From contig NZ_CP120677.1 of NCBI RefSeq assembly GCF_029537395.1, positions 2,504,566 through 2,568,565 on the forward strand: 64,000 nt of DNA, given 5' to 3'. This document shows, piece after piece, positions 33,956-42,420 of this stretch; within the stretch, counting starts at the first letter, position 1, and each line of letters opens with the position of its first letter. The notes under the pieces are model-generated. The model was not told the origin of the DNA. It did not search any database and saw only the letters and a program-made list of their open reading frames with translations. A program made the position numbers and the translations under genes. This stretch comes from Tissierella sp. Yu-01 (GTDB lineage: Bacteria; Bacillota; Clostridia; Tissierellales; Tissierellaceae).

Positions 33956-35512
33956 ATGAAGAGTAGAAAGATTAAGTTAACATTCTATGAGGATATTCCG
34001 CATCTTACTTATAGGACTTTATCAGTATTATATAAGTATAATGCTCCTATTATTTGGATGGAAGTATATGCTTATGTATGTTATATAAATTTACATCCTA
34101 TTGAAGATGATGTTTGGAATAGCATCAAGAATGATTTACTGAAGATTGAAGGTTGGGAAGATCTTGAAGAGATAGACTTATTTCCTTTTGAAGAGAAGGA
34201 TACTGAGATGAAGAATGTGTTGGATATCATCCCTCATGGCGTTACTCTTTTAAACAAAAAAGGTGATATTAAGTATGTAAACAACTATGCATCTGAAATA
34301 ATATTTTTATCGAATGGTAAGGACATAACAGGGGTTAATATTAGAAAATACATAGATGATTATGATATGTTGCTATCATTCTTAAGAAAAAACCATAGCA
34401 GAAAGCCTATAGCAAAGGAAAAAGTAGAAATAGGGAATCAATTGTATCAAATAAATTTACAGCATATTAGAAACGAGGAAAACGTTTTAACTGGATATTT
34501 AATCTCATTTTATGATATAGATAAATCTCAAGTATTTAGTAGATTTGATAATCCCATTACCTTTGATGATATTATCGGTGAGAGTAATAAGATGATAGAT
34601 GCCATAAATCAAGGAAAGCTTTATTCCAAGTCTGATTCTCCCGTATTAATTACAGGTGAAAGTGGTACAGGTAAGGAGTTATTTGCAAGAGCGATTCATA
34701 ATGAAAGCAGCAGAAAAGACAAAGCCTTTATAGCTATAAATTGTGCTGCTATTCCAGATCAACTTCTTGAAAGTGAGCTATTTGGATATGAACCGGGAAC
34801 TTTTACTGGAGGTACTAAGGAGGGTAAAGCTGGGATATTTGAGGTAGCAGATAAAGGAACAGTATTTTTAGATGAGATAGGAGAGATGCCACATCATTTA
34901 CAAGCTAAGTTGCTTCGTGTATTACAGGAAAAAAAGGTTAGAAGGGTTGGAGGTACGAAGGAGGTTCCTTTTGACGTAAGACTTATATCTGCAACTAATC
35001 AAAATATAGATGAGATGGTAAGAAACAAGGAGTTTAGGCTGGATTTATTATTTAGAATTAATATTTTTAATATTAATATTCCACCACTACGTGAACGAAA
35101 AGAAGATATACCAATCCTATTTGAATACTTTACTCGTATTCATTCTGAGAGATATAATAAACACATAGTTGGAATACAACAAGATGCTATGAGAAAACTA
35201 ATAAACTACAATTGGCCAGGAAATGTAAGAGAATTTCAAAATGTACTGGAGAGAGCTATAGCTTTAGCTACAAAAAGGGAGATTACAATTAAGGATGTAA
35301 TCTTAAATTATTCTCTTATTCCAGAATCAAGTATTATTGGGAACTCATTAAAAGAAAGTGTTGAGAACCTAGAAAGTAAAATGATTGTTGAATGCCTTAA
35401 AACAAGTAACAGTATTAGAGAGGCAGCTAGAAATCTTGGTGTTACTCATACATTGTTGATTAACAGAATGAAAAAGTATAGAATTGATAAGGAAAAACTT
35501 GATTTCTTGTAG
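33956..35512 (+). CDS. TyrR-like sigma-54-dependent activator (ACT + PAS + AAA+ + HTH)
   Basis: A 518-residue enhancer-binding protein. Residues 1-80 resemble the ACT-type amino-acid-binding domain of TyrR (KLTFYEDIPHLTYRTLSVL). A PAS domain follows (about 85-195, IPHGVTLLNKKGDIKYVN), then AAA+ with Walker A GESGTGKE (about 234) and Walker B VFLDEIGEM, and a C-terminal HTH (AARNLGVTHTLLINRMKKY). The sigma-54 loop reads GTFTGG (about 281) instead of GAFTGA, a noticeable variation. A sigma-54 promoter lies 23 bases upstream, so the gene probably activates itself and, by readthrough, the NhaC-type gene downstream. Likely signal: an amino acid such as methionine. Confidence 0.88.
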   Translation: MKSRKIKLTFYEDIPHLTYRTLSVLYKYNAPIIWMEVYAYVCYINLHPIEDDVWNSIKNDLLKIEGWEDLEEIDLFPFEEKDTEMKNVLDIIPHGVTLLNKKGDIKYVNNYASEIIFLSNGKDITGVNIRKYIDDYDMLLSFLRKNHSRKPIAKEKVEIGNQLYQINLQHIRNEENVLTGYLISFYDIDKSQVFSRFDNPITFDDIIGESNKMIDAINQGKLYSKSDSPVLITGESGTGKELFARAIHNESSRKDKAFIAINCAAIPDQLLESELFGYEPGTFTGGTKEGKAGIFEVADKGTVFLDEIGEMPHHLQAKLLRVLQEKKVRRVGGTKEVPFDVRLISATNQNIDEMVRNKEFRLDLLFRINIFNINIPPLRERKEDIPILFEYFTRIHSERYNKHIVGIQQDAMRKLINYNWPGNVREFQNVLERAIALATKREITIKDVILNYSLIPESSIIGNSLKESVENLESKMIVECLKTSNSIREAARNLGVTHTLLINRMKKYRIDKEKLDFL

Positions 35513-35515
35513 AAA

Positions 35516-35540
35516 TTAACCTTTCAATTTGAAAGGTTAA
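35516..35540 (+). other. Hairpin between the activator and NhaC-type genes
   Basis: Perfect arms TTAACCTTTC and GAAAGGTTAA with a 5-base loop, just after the activator stop. There is no T-run, so it may be a weak terminator or mRNA-processing/stability hairpin that sets the ratio of the two genes. Confidence 0.55.
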
Positions 35541-35565
35541 TTAATAAATACTAGGGGGTATATAG

Positions 35566-36945
35566 ATGGAAAATTTAAACAAAAAAAGTAGTGGAAAAGC
35601 TTTAGTCCCATTTCTTATCTTTATTATCGTTTATATGGGAACTGGGCTAGTTCTTCAGGCGCAAGGGGTAGAAATGGCATTCTATCAATTGCCGGCACCT
35701 GTTGCAGCACTTGTAGCAATTATTTTTGCATTCATAGTGTTTAAAGGAAGTATTGACGAAAAGTTTAACACATTTATTAAAGGTTGTGGAGATGAAAACA
35801 TCATCATAATGTGTATTATTTACATCTTAGCAGGAGCATTTTCAACTGTTTCAGGTGCTATGGGTGCAGTAGGTTCTACTGTAAACTTTGCACTTTCATT
35901 GATCCCAGCTCAATTTATAACACCAGGAATTTTTATAATATCATGCTTTATATCTTTATCTACAGGTACATCAGTAGGTACAATAGTTGCAGTGGGACCT
36001 ATAGCAGTTGGATTAGCAGAAAAAGGTGGATTAAGTATGCCTCTTGTAATTGCAGCACTAGTTGGTGGTGCAATGTTCGGTGATAACTTATCAGTTATAT
36101 CAGACACTACTATCTCAGCTACAAGAACTCAGAACGTAGAAATGAGAGATAAATTTAGACTAAATATTTTGATGGCATTACCAGCTGCTGTGTTGACAGT
36201 TATTTTACTAATAATCTTTGGCAAACCTATTGAAGCAGTTGGATATGGTGATATTTCCTTTAATATTGTTAAGATGCTGCCATATATATTAGTTTTAGTA
36301 ACGGCTTTAATGGGAGTAAATGTTTTTGTAGTATTAACAGCAGGTATTCTATCCTCAGGAATTATTGGAATGTTATTTGGTGACTTTACTTTATTAGTTT
36401 TAGGTCAACAAATATACAACGGTTTTACAGGTATGTTTGAAATATTCCTGTTATCAATACTGATAGGTGGTTTGGCAAAAATGGTTGCAGATGAAGGCGG
36501 AATTCAATGGCTTCTTAATAAGATTAGAGGAATGATTACAGGTAGAAAATCTGCAGAGATTGGAATTGCAGCATTAGTAAGCTTGACTGACGTTGCTACA
36601 GCAAACAATACAGTAGCAATAATCATCGATGGCCCTATTGCTAAGGAAATATGTAATGAATACAAGGTAGACCCAAGAAGATCGGCTTCATTATTAGACT
36701 CATTTTCATGTGTAATGCAAGGGCTTATACCTTATGGAGCACAGATGTTAATAGCTGTAGGCTTTACAAATGGAGTAGTTAGTCCATTCCAAGTAATGCC
36801 TTTATTGTGGTATCAATTCTTACTAGGTCTATTTGCTATAGTATCAATTTATATTCCATTTACAGATGGTGTTATTAGAAAGGATCCTTGGAATTTTGAA
36901 CATGATATGCCTGAAAGTAAGGTATCAGCTAAAAGGGAGGCATAA
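35566..36945 (+). CDS. NhaC-family Na+/H+ antiporter-like transporter
   Basis: A 459-residue membrane protein with about twelve helices of the ion transporter NhaC superfamily. Typical segments are SLSTGTSVGTIVAVGPIAVGLA (about 126-147) and GGAMFGDNLSVISDTTISATRTQ (about 168-190). Members exchange Na+/H+ or organic acids such as malate/lactate, and some (called MetT in comparative genomics) are assigned to methionine uptake. Position after an ACT-domain sigma-54 activator and ahead of methionine gamma-lyase makes methionine a reasonable but unproven substrate. GGGGG ribosome site. Confidence 0.85.
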   Translation: MENLNKKSSGKALVPFLIFIIVYMGTGLVLQAQGVEMAFYQLPAPVAALVAIIFAFIVFKGSIDEKFNTFIKGCGDENIIIMCIIYILAGAFSTVSGAMGAVGSTVNFALSLIPAQFITPGIFIISCFISLSTGTSVGTIVAVGPIAVGLAEKGGLSMPLVIAALVGGAMFGDNLSVISDTTISATRTQNVEMRDKFRLNILMALPAAVLTVILLIIFGKPIEAVGYGDISFNIVKMLPYILVLVTALMGVNVFVVLTAGILSSGIIGMLFGDFTLLVLGQQIYNGFTGMFEIFLLSILIGGLAKMVADEGGIQWLLNKIRGMITGRKSAEIGIAALVSLTDVATANNTVAIIIDGPIAKEICNEYKVDPRRSASLLDSFSCVMQGLIPYGAQMLIAVGFTNGVVSPFQVMPLLWYQFLLGLFAIVSIYIPFTDGVIRKDPWNFEHDMPESKVSAKREA

Positions 36946-37107
36946 TTATTTTAATTTAGGGAGCATTTAATTATCTAATATAAGTCCAGCTAAGAATTGT
37001 CAATAACTAAAATAAAAATATCTGATATATTAGTCAATTAAAAAAGGGTAATTTTAATAAGCCTTTTGATTCAATATCAAAAAGTAAGAATACTTTATGG
37101 AATTACA

Positions 37108-38413
37108 CTATGCAGCGATGTCGCATTTCGCTTTCGAGTAATTCATTTGATGTTCTTCTGGAGTGATGATTTCAAACCCTTTTTTATCACGCAAGATGGC
37201 AAATACAATGTTGCATACTTTATGCATAATAGCTCCAAGAGCTACCATCTGGGGCTTGCTCTGGCACTTTTTAAGATAGTATTCACGTAAAACTGGATTG
37301 TTGGCAGAACCATTACGATTTAAAGCAATGCTGACTAAAGCCATGGTGTGTATTACCCTTCTAGCAATTCGGGAGCCGCGTTTTGACATATTAACTTTGG
37401 TGCCATTAAAATTCCCTGATTGTTTAACAGCTGGATCTAGGCCAAAATATGCAAAAAGTTGTTTAGGTGAACGAAAAGCAGAGAAATCACCAATTTCACA
37501 CATAAGACTTACTGCAGAAAGGAACCCTGCACCTTTAAAAGATTCAATTAAGTCTATCTGTTTTACAAACTCAGTATCTCTGTTAGCATCCACCATTTCA
37601 TGCATATCAGAAAGTATAGCTGAGATTTCTTCATCATATTGACGAATGAAACGGATGTACAGAAGAATGCGCTTAAAGTTACTGTTTACGGAATGACCAA
37701 AGGTCTTTGCATCATTAGAAGCTTGAATAATTGCATTATACTTGTTTTCAGCATAAGTAATACCAAAGCGTGCAGTAGACCGTATGGATGTAATAATCTC
37801 ATCTTTAGAAGCATTTAAAAATGCATCTGGAGAAGTGTATTTTTCCAGTAAGGTCAATGCAGTATTTGTAGTTATTTTAGAAAAAATCTTTAAATACTGC
37901 GGAAATACCATTCGTAGTTCGCCTTGAAGCTTGTTTACGTAAGCTGAGCGATTGTCCATCAAATCATAATATTCTCTTGAAAGATTTCTTAAATCAAGTA
38001 CAAGATTTGATGGAATAAGAGAAACCTTTAAATCAGGTTTTAAACCAATTAAGGCACATTTTTGAATCAAATTTATCATTATGGACTTTTCTAATATTAA
38101 TATTTGTGCTATTCTTAGTGATGATAGGATTAATGATGGATACCAAAAATCCCTTATCACGAAGATAGCAGAAGAGTGGGTAATGATAAATTCCCGTGGA
38201 TTCTAGGAAAATGCGACTTTCCAAAGAATACAGCTCTTCTGCTTCTTTGATTTTAGAAGCAGCCATAGACAGGGAATTTAAATCTGAATGTAGGATTTTA
38301 AAAGGCTTTCCTACAAAGGTTTGGTTAGGTAGTGCAATAGACATCCAGCTAAAGTCTGCACCAACATCTATACCAACCGAAATAAATGAATCATATTTAA
38401 TAATATTTGACAT
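37108..38413 (-). pseudogene. IS110-family transposase, frameshifted
   Basis: The first part (38413 down to about 38060) encodes the N-terminal DEDD RuvC-like domain: SVGIDVGADFSW (Asp), FLESTGIYH (Glu) and HNDKFDSK (two Asp). The remainder (about 38060-37108) is in the neighbouring frame, starting KCALIGLKPDLK, and carries the Tnp20 domain (FKGAGFLSAVSLMCEIGDF, the AYFGLDP segment, MSKRGSRIARR). The break falls at a run of five A (minus strand, GATTCAAAAATGTGCC): removing one A or adding two would restore a normal protein of about 435 residues. Natural inactivation, slippage or a sequencing error are all possible. ATG 38413 follows AGGAG by 9 bases. Confidence 0.85.
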
Positions 38414-38419
38414 GAGCGA

Positions 38420-38613
38420 TATCTCCTTTCTGATAGGAATCCATTTCCAAGCAATGAGTACACATCCTAGCATGTGATACAGGTATAGCCTGAGGCTCCC
38501 AACCAGCCAAATCATAAAACCTCATTGAATGGATTAATTGACTTAATCGTAGGTATAGGCCAGTAGAAACTGACTTCCCAAGGGGGATGACACTTTTTAT
38601 CCTATCCTTGAAG
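38420..38613 (-). ncRNA. Candidate IS110 bridge RNA region
   Basis: About 195 non-coding bases between the element's left edge and the transposase start, the position where IS110-group elements encode their bridge RNA. A TATAAT (minus strand, 38614-38619) overlaps the edge repeat, as expected if circularisation creates the RNA promoter. Internal repeats GGCCTATACC and GGCTATACC, and complementary stretches such as GGGAGCCTCAGGCT, suggest folding. No secondary structure was computed. Confidence 0.45.
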
Positions 38614-38753
38614 ATTATACTTTATGATAAGTCTGGAGTCTACTGGAGAACCATCAGGCATGTTAAATTTAGAAGTAACATCTGATGAAGGAAGAACTCC
38701 TTCTTCCGTTACTAAATGATAGAAATGTATTTTTTATAGAAATGTATTAACAG

Positions 38754-38786
38754 CATAGTCATTAGTGACTATGACATTATTATACT
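38754..38786 (+). promoter_or_regulatory. Promoter/operator of methionine gamma-lyase
   Basis: Perfect dyad CATAGTCA-TTAG-TGACTATG (38754-38773) immediately upstream of a -10 TATACT (38781-38786) and 14 bases ahead of the gene start at 38800, with GGGGG as ribosome site. The dyad overlaps the expected -35 region, so it would suit a repressor or activator. The factor is unknown. Confidence 0.55.
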
Positions 38787-38799
38787 AGGGGGATTTAAT

Positions 38800-39996
38800 A
38801 TGAATAAGGAAACAATGGGTAACATGAAGTTTTCGACAAGAGCAGTCCATGCCGGATATCAAAAAAATGAATATGGTGCACTTGCTACTCCTATATATCA
38901 AACATCAACATTTATATTTGATTCAGCAGAGCAAGGTGGTAGAAGGTTTGCTCTAGAAGAGGGTGGATATATCTATTCAAGATTAGGTAACCCAACTAAT
39001 ACTCAAGTAGAAGAAAAACTTGCCAGCCTAGAAAATGGAGAGGCTGCTGTATCTGCTGCTTCAGGTATTGGAGCTATAACATCAGTAATATGGGCAGCAG
39101 TAAATGGTGGAGATCATATAGTAGCGGCTAAAACATTATACGGTTGTACATTCGCTTATATGAATCATGGACTTACAAGATTTGGAGTAGAAGTAGATTT
39201 TGTTGACACATCAGATCCAGAAAATGTTAGAAAGGCAATGAAGCCTAATACTAAAGTTGTTTACTTAGAAACCCCTGCTAACCCTAATATGAATATTACA
39301 GATATTGAAGCAATATCAAAAATAGCACATGAGGTTGAGGGATGTATTGTAGTAGTAGATAACACTTATTGCACTCCATATATTCAAAGACCATTAGATT
39401 TAGGTGCAGATGTAGTTGTTCATTCTGCAACAAAATACCTAAATGGTCACGGAGATGTTATTGCAGGATTTGCAGTAGGTAAACAGGATTTTATAGATCA
39501 AGTGAGATTAGTTGGAATCAAAGATATGACAGGTGCTTCATTAAGTCCATTTGATGCATATCTAATTAATAGAGGAATGAAAACATTAGATTTAAGATTG
39601 GATAAACACTGTGCAAATGCTCAAAAAGTTGCTGAATTCTTAGAAACTCATCCAGCAATTGAAAGCATATATTATCCTGGACTAAAGAGCTTTCCTCAAT
39701 ATGAATTAGCTAAGAAACAAATGAAATTACCAGGGGCTATGATAGCCTTTGAACTAAGAGGAGGGCTAGAAGCAGGTATAAAACTTATGAACTCTGTAGA
39801 GCTTTGTACACTTGCAGTTAGCTTAGGTGATACTGAAACTCTTATTCAACATCCAGCTAGTATGACTCACTCACCATATACTCCAGAGGAAAGGGCTGAA
39901 GCAGGTATTTCAGAAGGATTAGTAAGATTATCAGTTGGTCTAGAAGACTCTGATGATATAATAGCAGACTTAAAACAAGCATTAGATCAACTATAG
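38800..39996 (+). CDS. mgl: Methionine gamma-lyase
   Basis: A 398-residue PLP enzyme of the Cys/Met metabolism family. Hallmarks are [15 protein letters not shown] at the N-terminus, the YSRLGNPTN segment binding the cofactor phosphate, the [12 protein letters not shown] strand and the catalytic-lysine motif [15 protein letters not shown] (about 209-223). The GCTF segment (cysteine in YGCTF, about 113-118) and the C-terminal VGLED region match methionine gamma-lyases more than cystathionine lyases. It splits methionine into methanethiol, ammonia and 2-oxobutyrate, an energy-yielding reaction in amino-acid-fermenting anaerobes. It has its own promoter. The relic and IS110 element separate it from the NhaC-type gene. 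Confidence 0.88.
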   Translation: MNKETMGNMKFSTRAVHAGYQKNEYGALATPIYQTSTFIFDSAEQGGRRFALEEGGYIYSRLGNPTNTQVEEKLASLENGEAAVSAASGIGAITSVIWAAVNGGDHIVAAKTLYGCTFAYMNHGLTRFGVEVDFVDTSDPENVRKAMKPNTKVVYLETPANPNMNITDIEAISKIAHEVEGCIVVVDNTYCTPYIQRPLDLGADVVVHSATKYLNGHGDVIAGFAVGKQDFIDQVRLVGIKDMTGASLSPFDAYLINRGMKTLDLRLDKHCANAQKVAEFLETHPAIESIYYPGLKSFPQYELAKKQMKLPGAMIAFELRGGLEAGIKLMNSVELCTLAVSLGDTETLIQHPASMTHSPYTPEERAEAGISEGLVRLSVGLEDSDDIIADLKQALDQL

Positions 39997-40000
39997 GGAC

Positions 40001-40041
40001 AAAGGAGCAGGTCGAGACCACTGGTCTCGACCTGCTCCTTT
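40001..40041. terminator. Very long perfect hairpin terminator after mgl
   Basis: Arms AAAGGAGCAGGTCGAGACC (40001-40019) and its exact complement (40023-40041) with a 3-base loop, and further pairing of ATAGGGA with TCCCTAT outside one bulged base. The stem is about 26 pairs in all, unusually long and GC-rich for this AT-rich region. Confidence 0.75.
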
Positions 40042-40132
40042 CCCTATTTACATAGATTTAATATGATATTAACAGTATGATTAAAGAGTTTTGGTAAATT
40101 ATTCTTATTACTATGTTGTACAGGAGGTACAA

Positions 40133-42214
40133 ATGGAAAGAGCTAAGAAAATAATTTTACCAAAGTTATATAGTTTGAAAATCACTAAGTTCAATGGAGG
40201 TTTTAAGTTATCAAAAAGTATTAGAATAAAAAGTATTAAGACAAAGCTAATAATAACATTTACATTGATAATATTACTATCATCAATAACACTTGCAAGA
40301 GTATCTATAAAAAGCGCCAGTGATGCAATTCTTTATCAAACAGATTATTCATTGGCTCAATTGGCTATAGATGGATCGGAACTAACTAAGGAAAGCGTCG
40401 ATAATCAATTAAAAAAGCTACAAAAAATAGCTAATAAAAGTGAGATTCAGAGTAAAAAGTGGGAACTTCAAAAAGATACTATAATTAAGGAAAGGGTAGA
40501 TTCTGGATTTGATGATTTAGCCATATTGCAATTAAATGGGGTGGCAAGTTTTACAGATGGAACTACCTTGGATTTAAATGATAGAGAATATTTTCAAAGG
40601 GCTCTTGATGGTCAGCCTAACGTTTCTGATTTAGTAATAAGTAAAACTTCAAATCAACCTATATTAGTCTTTGCTGCGCCAATTTATAATGGTGACATGG
40701 TAGTAGGAGTAATAATAGGTAGAATGCATGGTAATACCCTTAGTGAAATCATATCTGAAGTAAATTTTGGTGCTGGTGGATTTAGTTTTATGATAAATGA
40801 TGAAGGAACTATTGTAGCACATCCTGATGAAAAGAAGGTCATGGAAGGATATAATCCCATAAAGGAATCCAATAATGATAATTCTTTGAATTCTTTCGCA
40901 GAATTAGTAATGGAAATAAATGAAATAAAAATAGGAAGAGGGAGTTATTCTATTGATGGAAAAGAATATTTAGTAGGATTTAAACCTGTTGAAGATACAA
41001 ATTGGACAATAGCAACTGTATTGGAGAAAGATCAAGTATTAAGTGCTATACCAGCATTAACTCAAAGAATAACTATCATCGTCATTGCTATTTTGATTGT
41101 TTGCATGATATTTACATATATTATAGGTTCGTTAATTTCCAATCCAGTAATAGCAATATCTAGAATTTCAAGTGATATAGCTAATTTAGATATAAGAAAT
41201 AATATTCCTGAAAAATATTTGAGGAAAAATGATGAAACTGGGGAGCTATCTAGAGCTTTTCAAAATATTATCGACAATCTTAGACAAATAATTAACCAAA
41301 TAAATAATACGACAGATAATCTAACTGAAGCTTCAGATGTACTATCGTCTTCGGCTGCTATGTCTAAGACATCCATTGAGGAACTTTCAAATTCAATAGA
41401 AGAAATATCCCATGGAGCACAGGAACAGGCTATGAATACTGAGGGAGGAGCCAAGTTGATAAACGAGTTGGGAGATTATATGGAATCCAATAAGAGATAT
41501 ATGTCTAATCTTAGAAATGAAACTGAAAGTGTTACCGCAATAATTAATCAAGGACTAAAGGATGTGGATAGACTTTCTGAAATAACAGATGAAAGTAGCA
41601 TGGCATTAGGTAAAATACATGATGCAATTCAAAAGACAAATGAAAGCTCAAATAGAATTGATGAAGCTAGCAAATTAATATCAACTATAGCAAGTCAGAC
41701 TAATTTATTAGCCTTAAATGCAGCAATTGAAGCAGCTAGGTCTGGTGAAGCGGGTAGGGGCTTTGCTGTAGTTTCTGATGAAATCAGAAAGCTGGCGGAG
41801 GAGTCAGAGAAATCTGCGTCAATAATAAATAAAATGGTTAAAGAACTTCAAACTAATTCTGTTGAAGCAGTAAAGGAAATGACTAGAGTAAACGACATAT
41901 CTAAGGAGCAACAAAATGGAATTATTGATAATAGCAACAAATATAATTCCATTTATCAAGAAATAGAGGAAGTAAACAAGGCAGTTGCAAAATCTATAGA
42001 ATCTGTTGATGAAATGAATAAAAAGAAAAATAGTGTTTTAGATATGATTAATAACCTTACTGCAATAGCTGAAGAGTATTCAGCGTCTACGGAAGTAGCA
42101 TCGTCATCTATGAATGAACAAACACTAAGTGTAGAACAAATTGCAAACTCAAGTAAAAATCTAGCTAAATTATCATTTAATTTAAAGGATATTATAAATA
42201 GTTTTAAAATATAA
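40133..42214 (+). CDS. Methyl-accepting chemotaxis protein
   Basis: About 693 residues: a cytoplasmic start, membrane helix (about 39-55), an extracellular double-Cache-like ligand domain (about 65-300, with [15 protein letters not shown] and [17 protein letters not shown]), second helix (about 312-336), HAMP linker and a long coiled-coil signalling domain. The highly conserved tip is visible as [27 protein letters not shown]. An upstream in-frame ATG (40091) has no ribosome site, whereas ATG 40133 follows AGGAGG by 5 bases. Cache domains of this type often bind amino acids or carboxylates. It is a lone receptor with no che genes nearby. Confidence 0.92.
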   Translation: MERAKKIILPKLYSLKITKFNGGFKLSKSIRIKSIKTKLIITFTLIILLSSITLARVSIKSASDAILYQTDYSLAQLAIDGSELTKESVDNQLKKLQKIANKSEIQSKKWELQKDTIIKERVDSGFDDLAILQLNGVASFTDGTTLDLNDREYFQRALDGQPNVSDLVISKTSNQPILVFAAPIYNGDMVVGVIIGRMHGNTLSEIISEVNFGAGGFSFMINDEGTIVAHPDEKKVMEGYNPIKESNNDNSLNSFAELVMEINEIKIGRGSYSIDGKEYLVGFKPVEDTNWTIATVLEKDQVLSAIPALTQRITIIVIAILIVCMIFTYIIGSLISNPVIAISRISSDIANLDIRNNIPEKYLRKNDETGELSRAFQNIIDNLRQIINQINNTTDNLTEASDVLSSSAAMSKTSIEELSNSIEEISHGAQEQAMNTEGGAKLINELGDYMESNKRYMSNLRNETESVTAIINQGLKDVDRLSEITDESSMALGKIHDAIQKTNESSNRIDEASKLISTIASQTNLLALNAAIEAARSGEAGRGFAVVSDEIRKLAEESEKSASIINKMVKELQTNSVEAVKEMTRVNDISKEQQNGIIDNSNKYNSIYQEIEEVNKAVAKSIESVDEMNKKKNSVLDMINNLTAIAEEYSASTEVASSSMNEQTLSVEQIANSSKNLAKLSFNLKDIINSFKI

Positions 42215-42362
42215 CGAGGTGAATGATATTCCCCGTTTCTATAAGCGGTCGGGTACCTATTTAAGTAAACAGGTGGTGTGTGATAATCACTCACCTCGTT
42301 GCAGCGGTGTGATGAAATTGCTATGCAATTTCTTCCGATACTTAAAAGTAGGACAGTCACCA
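42214..42362. other. Structured non-coding element between chemoreceptor and EAL genes
   Basis: About 150 bases with much stronger base-pairing and higher GC than the surroundings. Outer arms ACGAGGTGA (42214-42222) and TCACCTCGT (42291-42299) enclose smaller stems (CCCG/CGGG, ACCT/AGGT). A second hairpin GAAATTGC-TAT-GCAATTTC (42314-42332) and ACTT/AAGT follow, with GGTG (42306-42309) able to pair with CACC (42358-42361). It is not a c-di-GMP riboswitch or T-box by visible motifs. It could be a palindrome-type miniature element or an end of an IS200/IS605-like element with its guide-RNA scaffold, or a new structured RNA. Minus-strand translation gives only an unconvincing open frame. Confidence 0.5.
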
Positions 42363-42420
42363 TAAAAAATGTTGAGTTTTATAAAATATTGGGAATATAT
42401 GCAACAAAGGGGGCGAATTC

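Larger units (their letters stand above)
37090..38626 (-). mobile_element. IS110-family insertion sequence (about 1.53 kb)
   Basis: The element contains a DEDD/Tnp20-type transposase on the minus strand with a long non-coding left end upstream of it and a very short right end. The 10-base direct repeat ATACTTTATG occurs at 37090-37099 and 38617-38626 and marks the probable edges, which include the recombination core. Joining the flanks at this repeat restores a continuous reading frame, strongly supporting the boundaries. The transposase carries a frameshift (see 37108-38413), so this copy may no longer move. Confidence 0.8.
37054..38736 (-). pseudogene. Gene relic split by the IS110-family element
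   Basis: On the minus strand, sequence right of the element encodes HLVTEEGVLPSSDVTSKFN... up to ...DSRLIIKY at the element edge. If the element is removed at its 10-base direct repeat, the frame continues SYFLILNQKAY and ends at TAA (37054-37056). The joined frame is about 50 codons with no start codon, preceded by a stop, so it was already a 5'-truncated relic. The family is not recognised. On the minus strand a stem made from AAAAGG and CCTTTT (37043-37070) follows, perhaps its old terminator. Confidence 0.5.

Noticed and set aside
36946-38799. Single operon running from the NhaC-type gene through to mgl
   Set aside because: An opposite-strand relic with its own 3' end lies between them even after removing the IS110 element, and mgl has its own -10 and operator.
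42214-42362. c-di-GMP riboswitch for the EAL gene
   Set aside because: None of the recognisable class I motif blocks or tetraloop-receptor features could be found by eye. Kept as an unassigned structured element.
41956-42363. Minus-strand 135-residue open frame across the end of the chemoreceptor gene
   Set aside because: Most of it is antisense to the conserved signalling domain and the rest reads through the structured element. There is no ribosome site.
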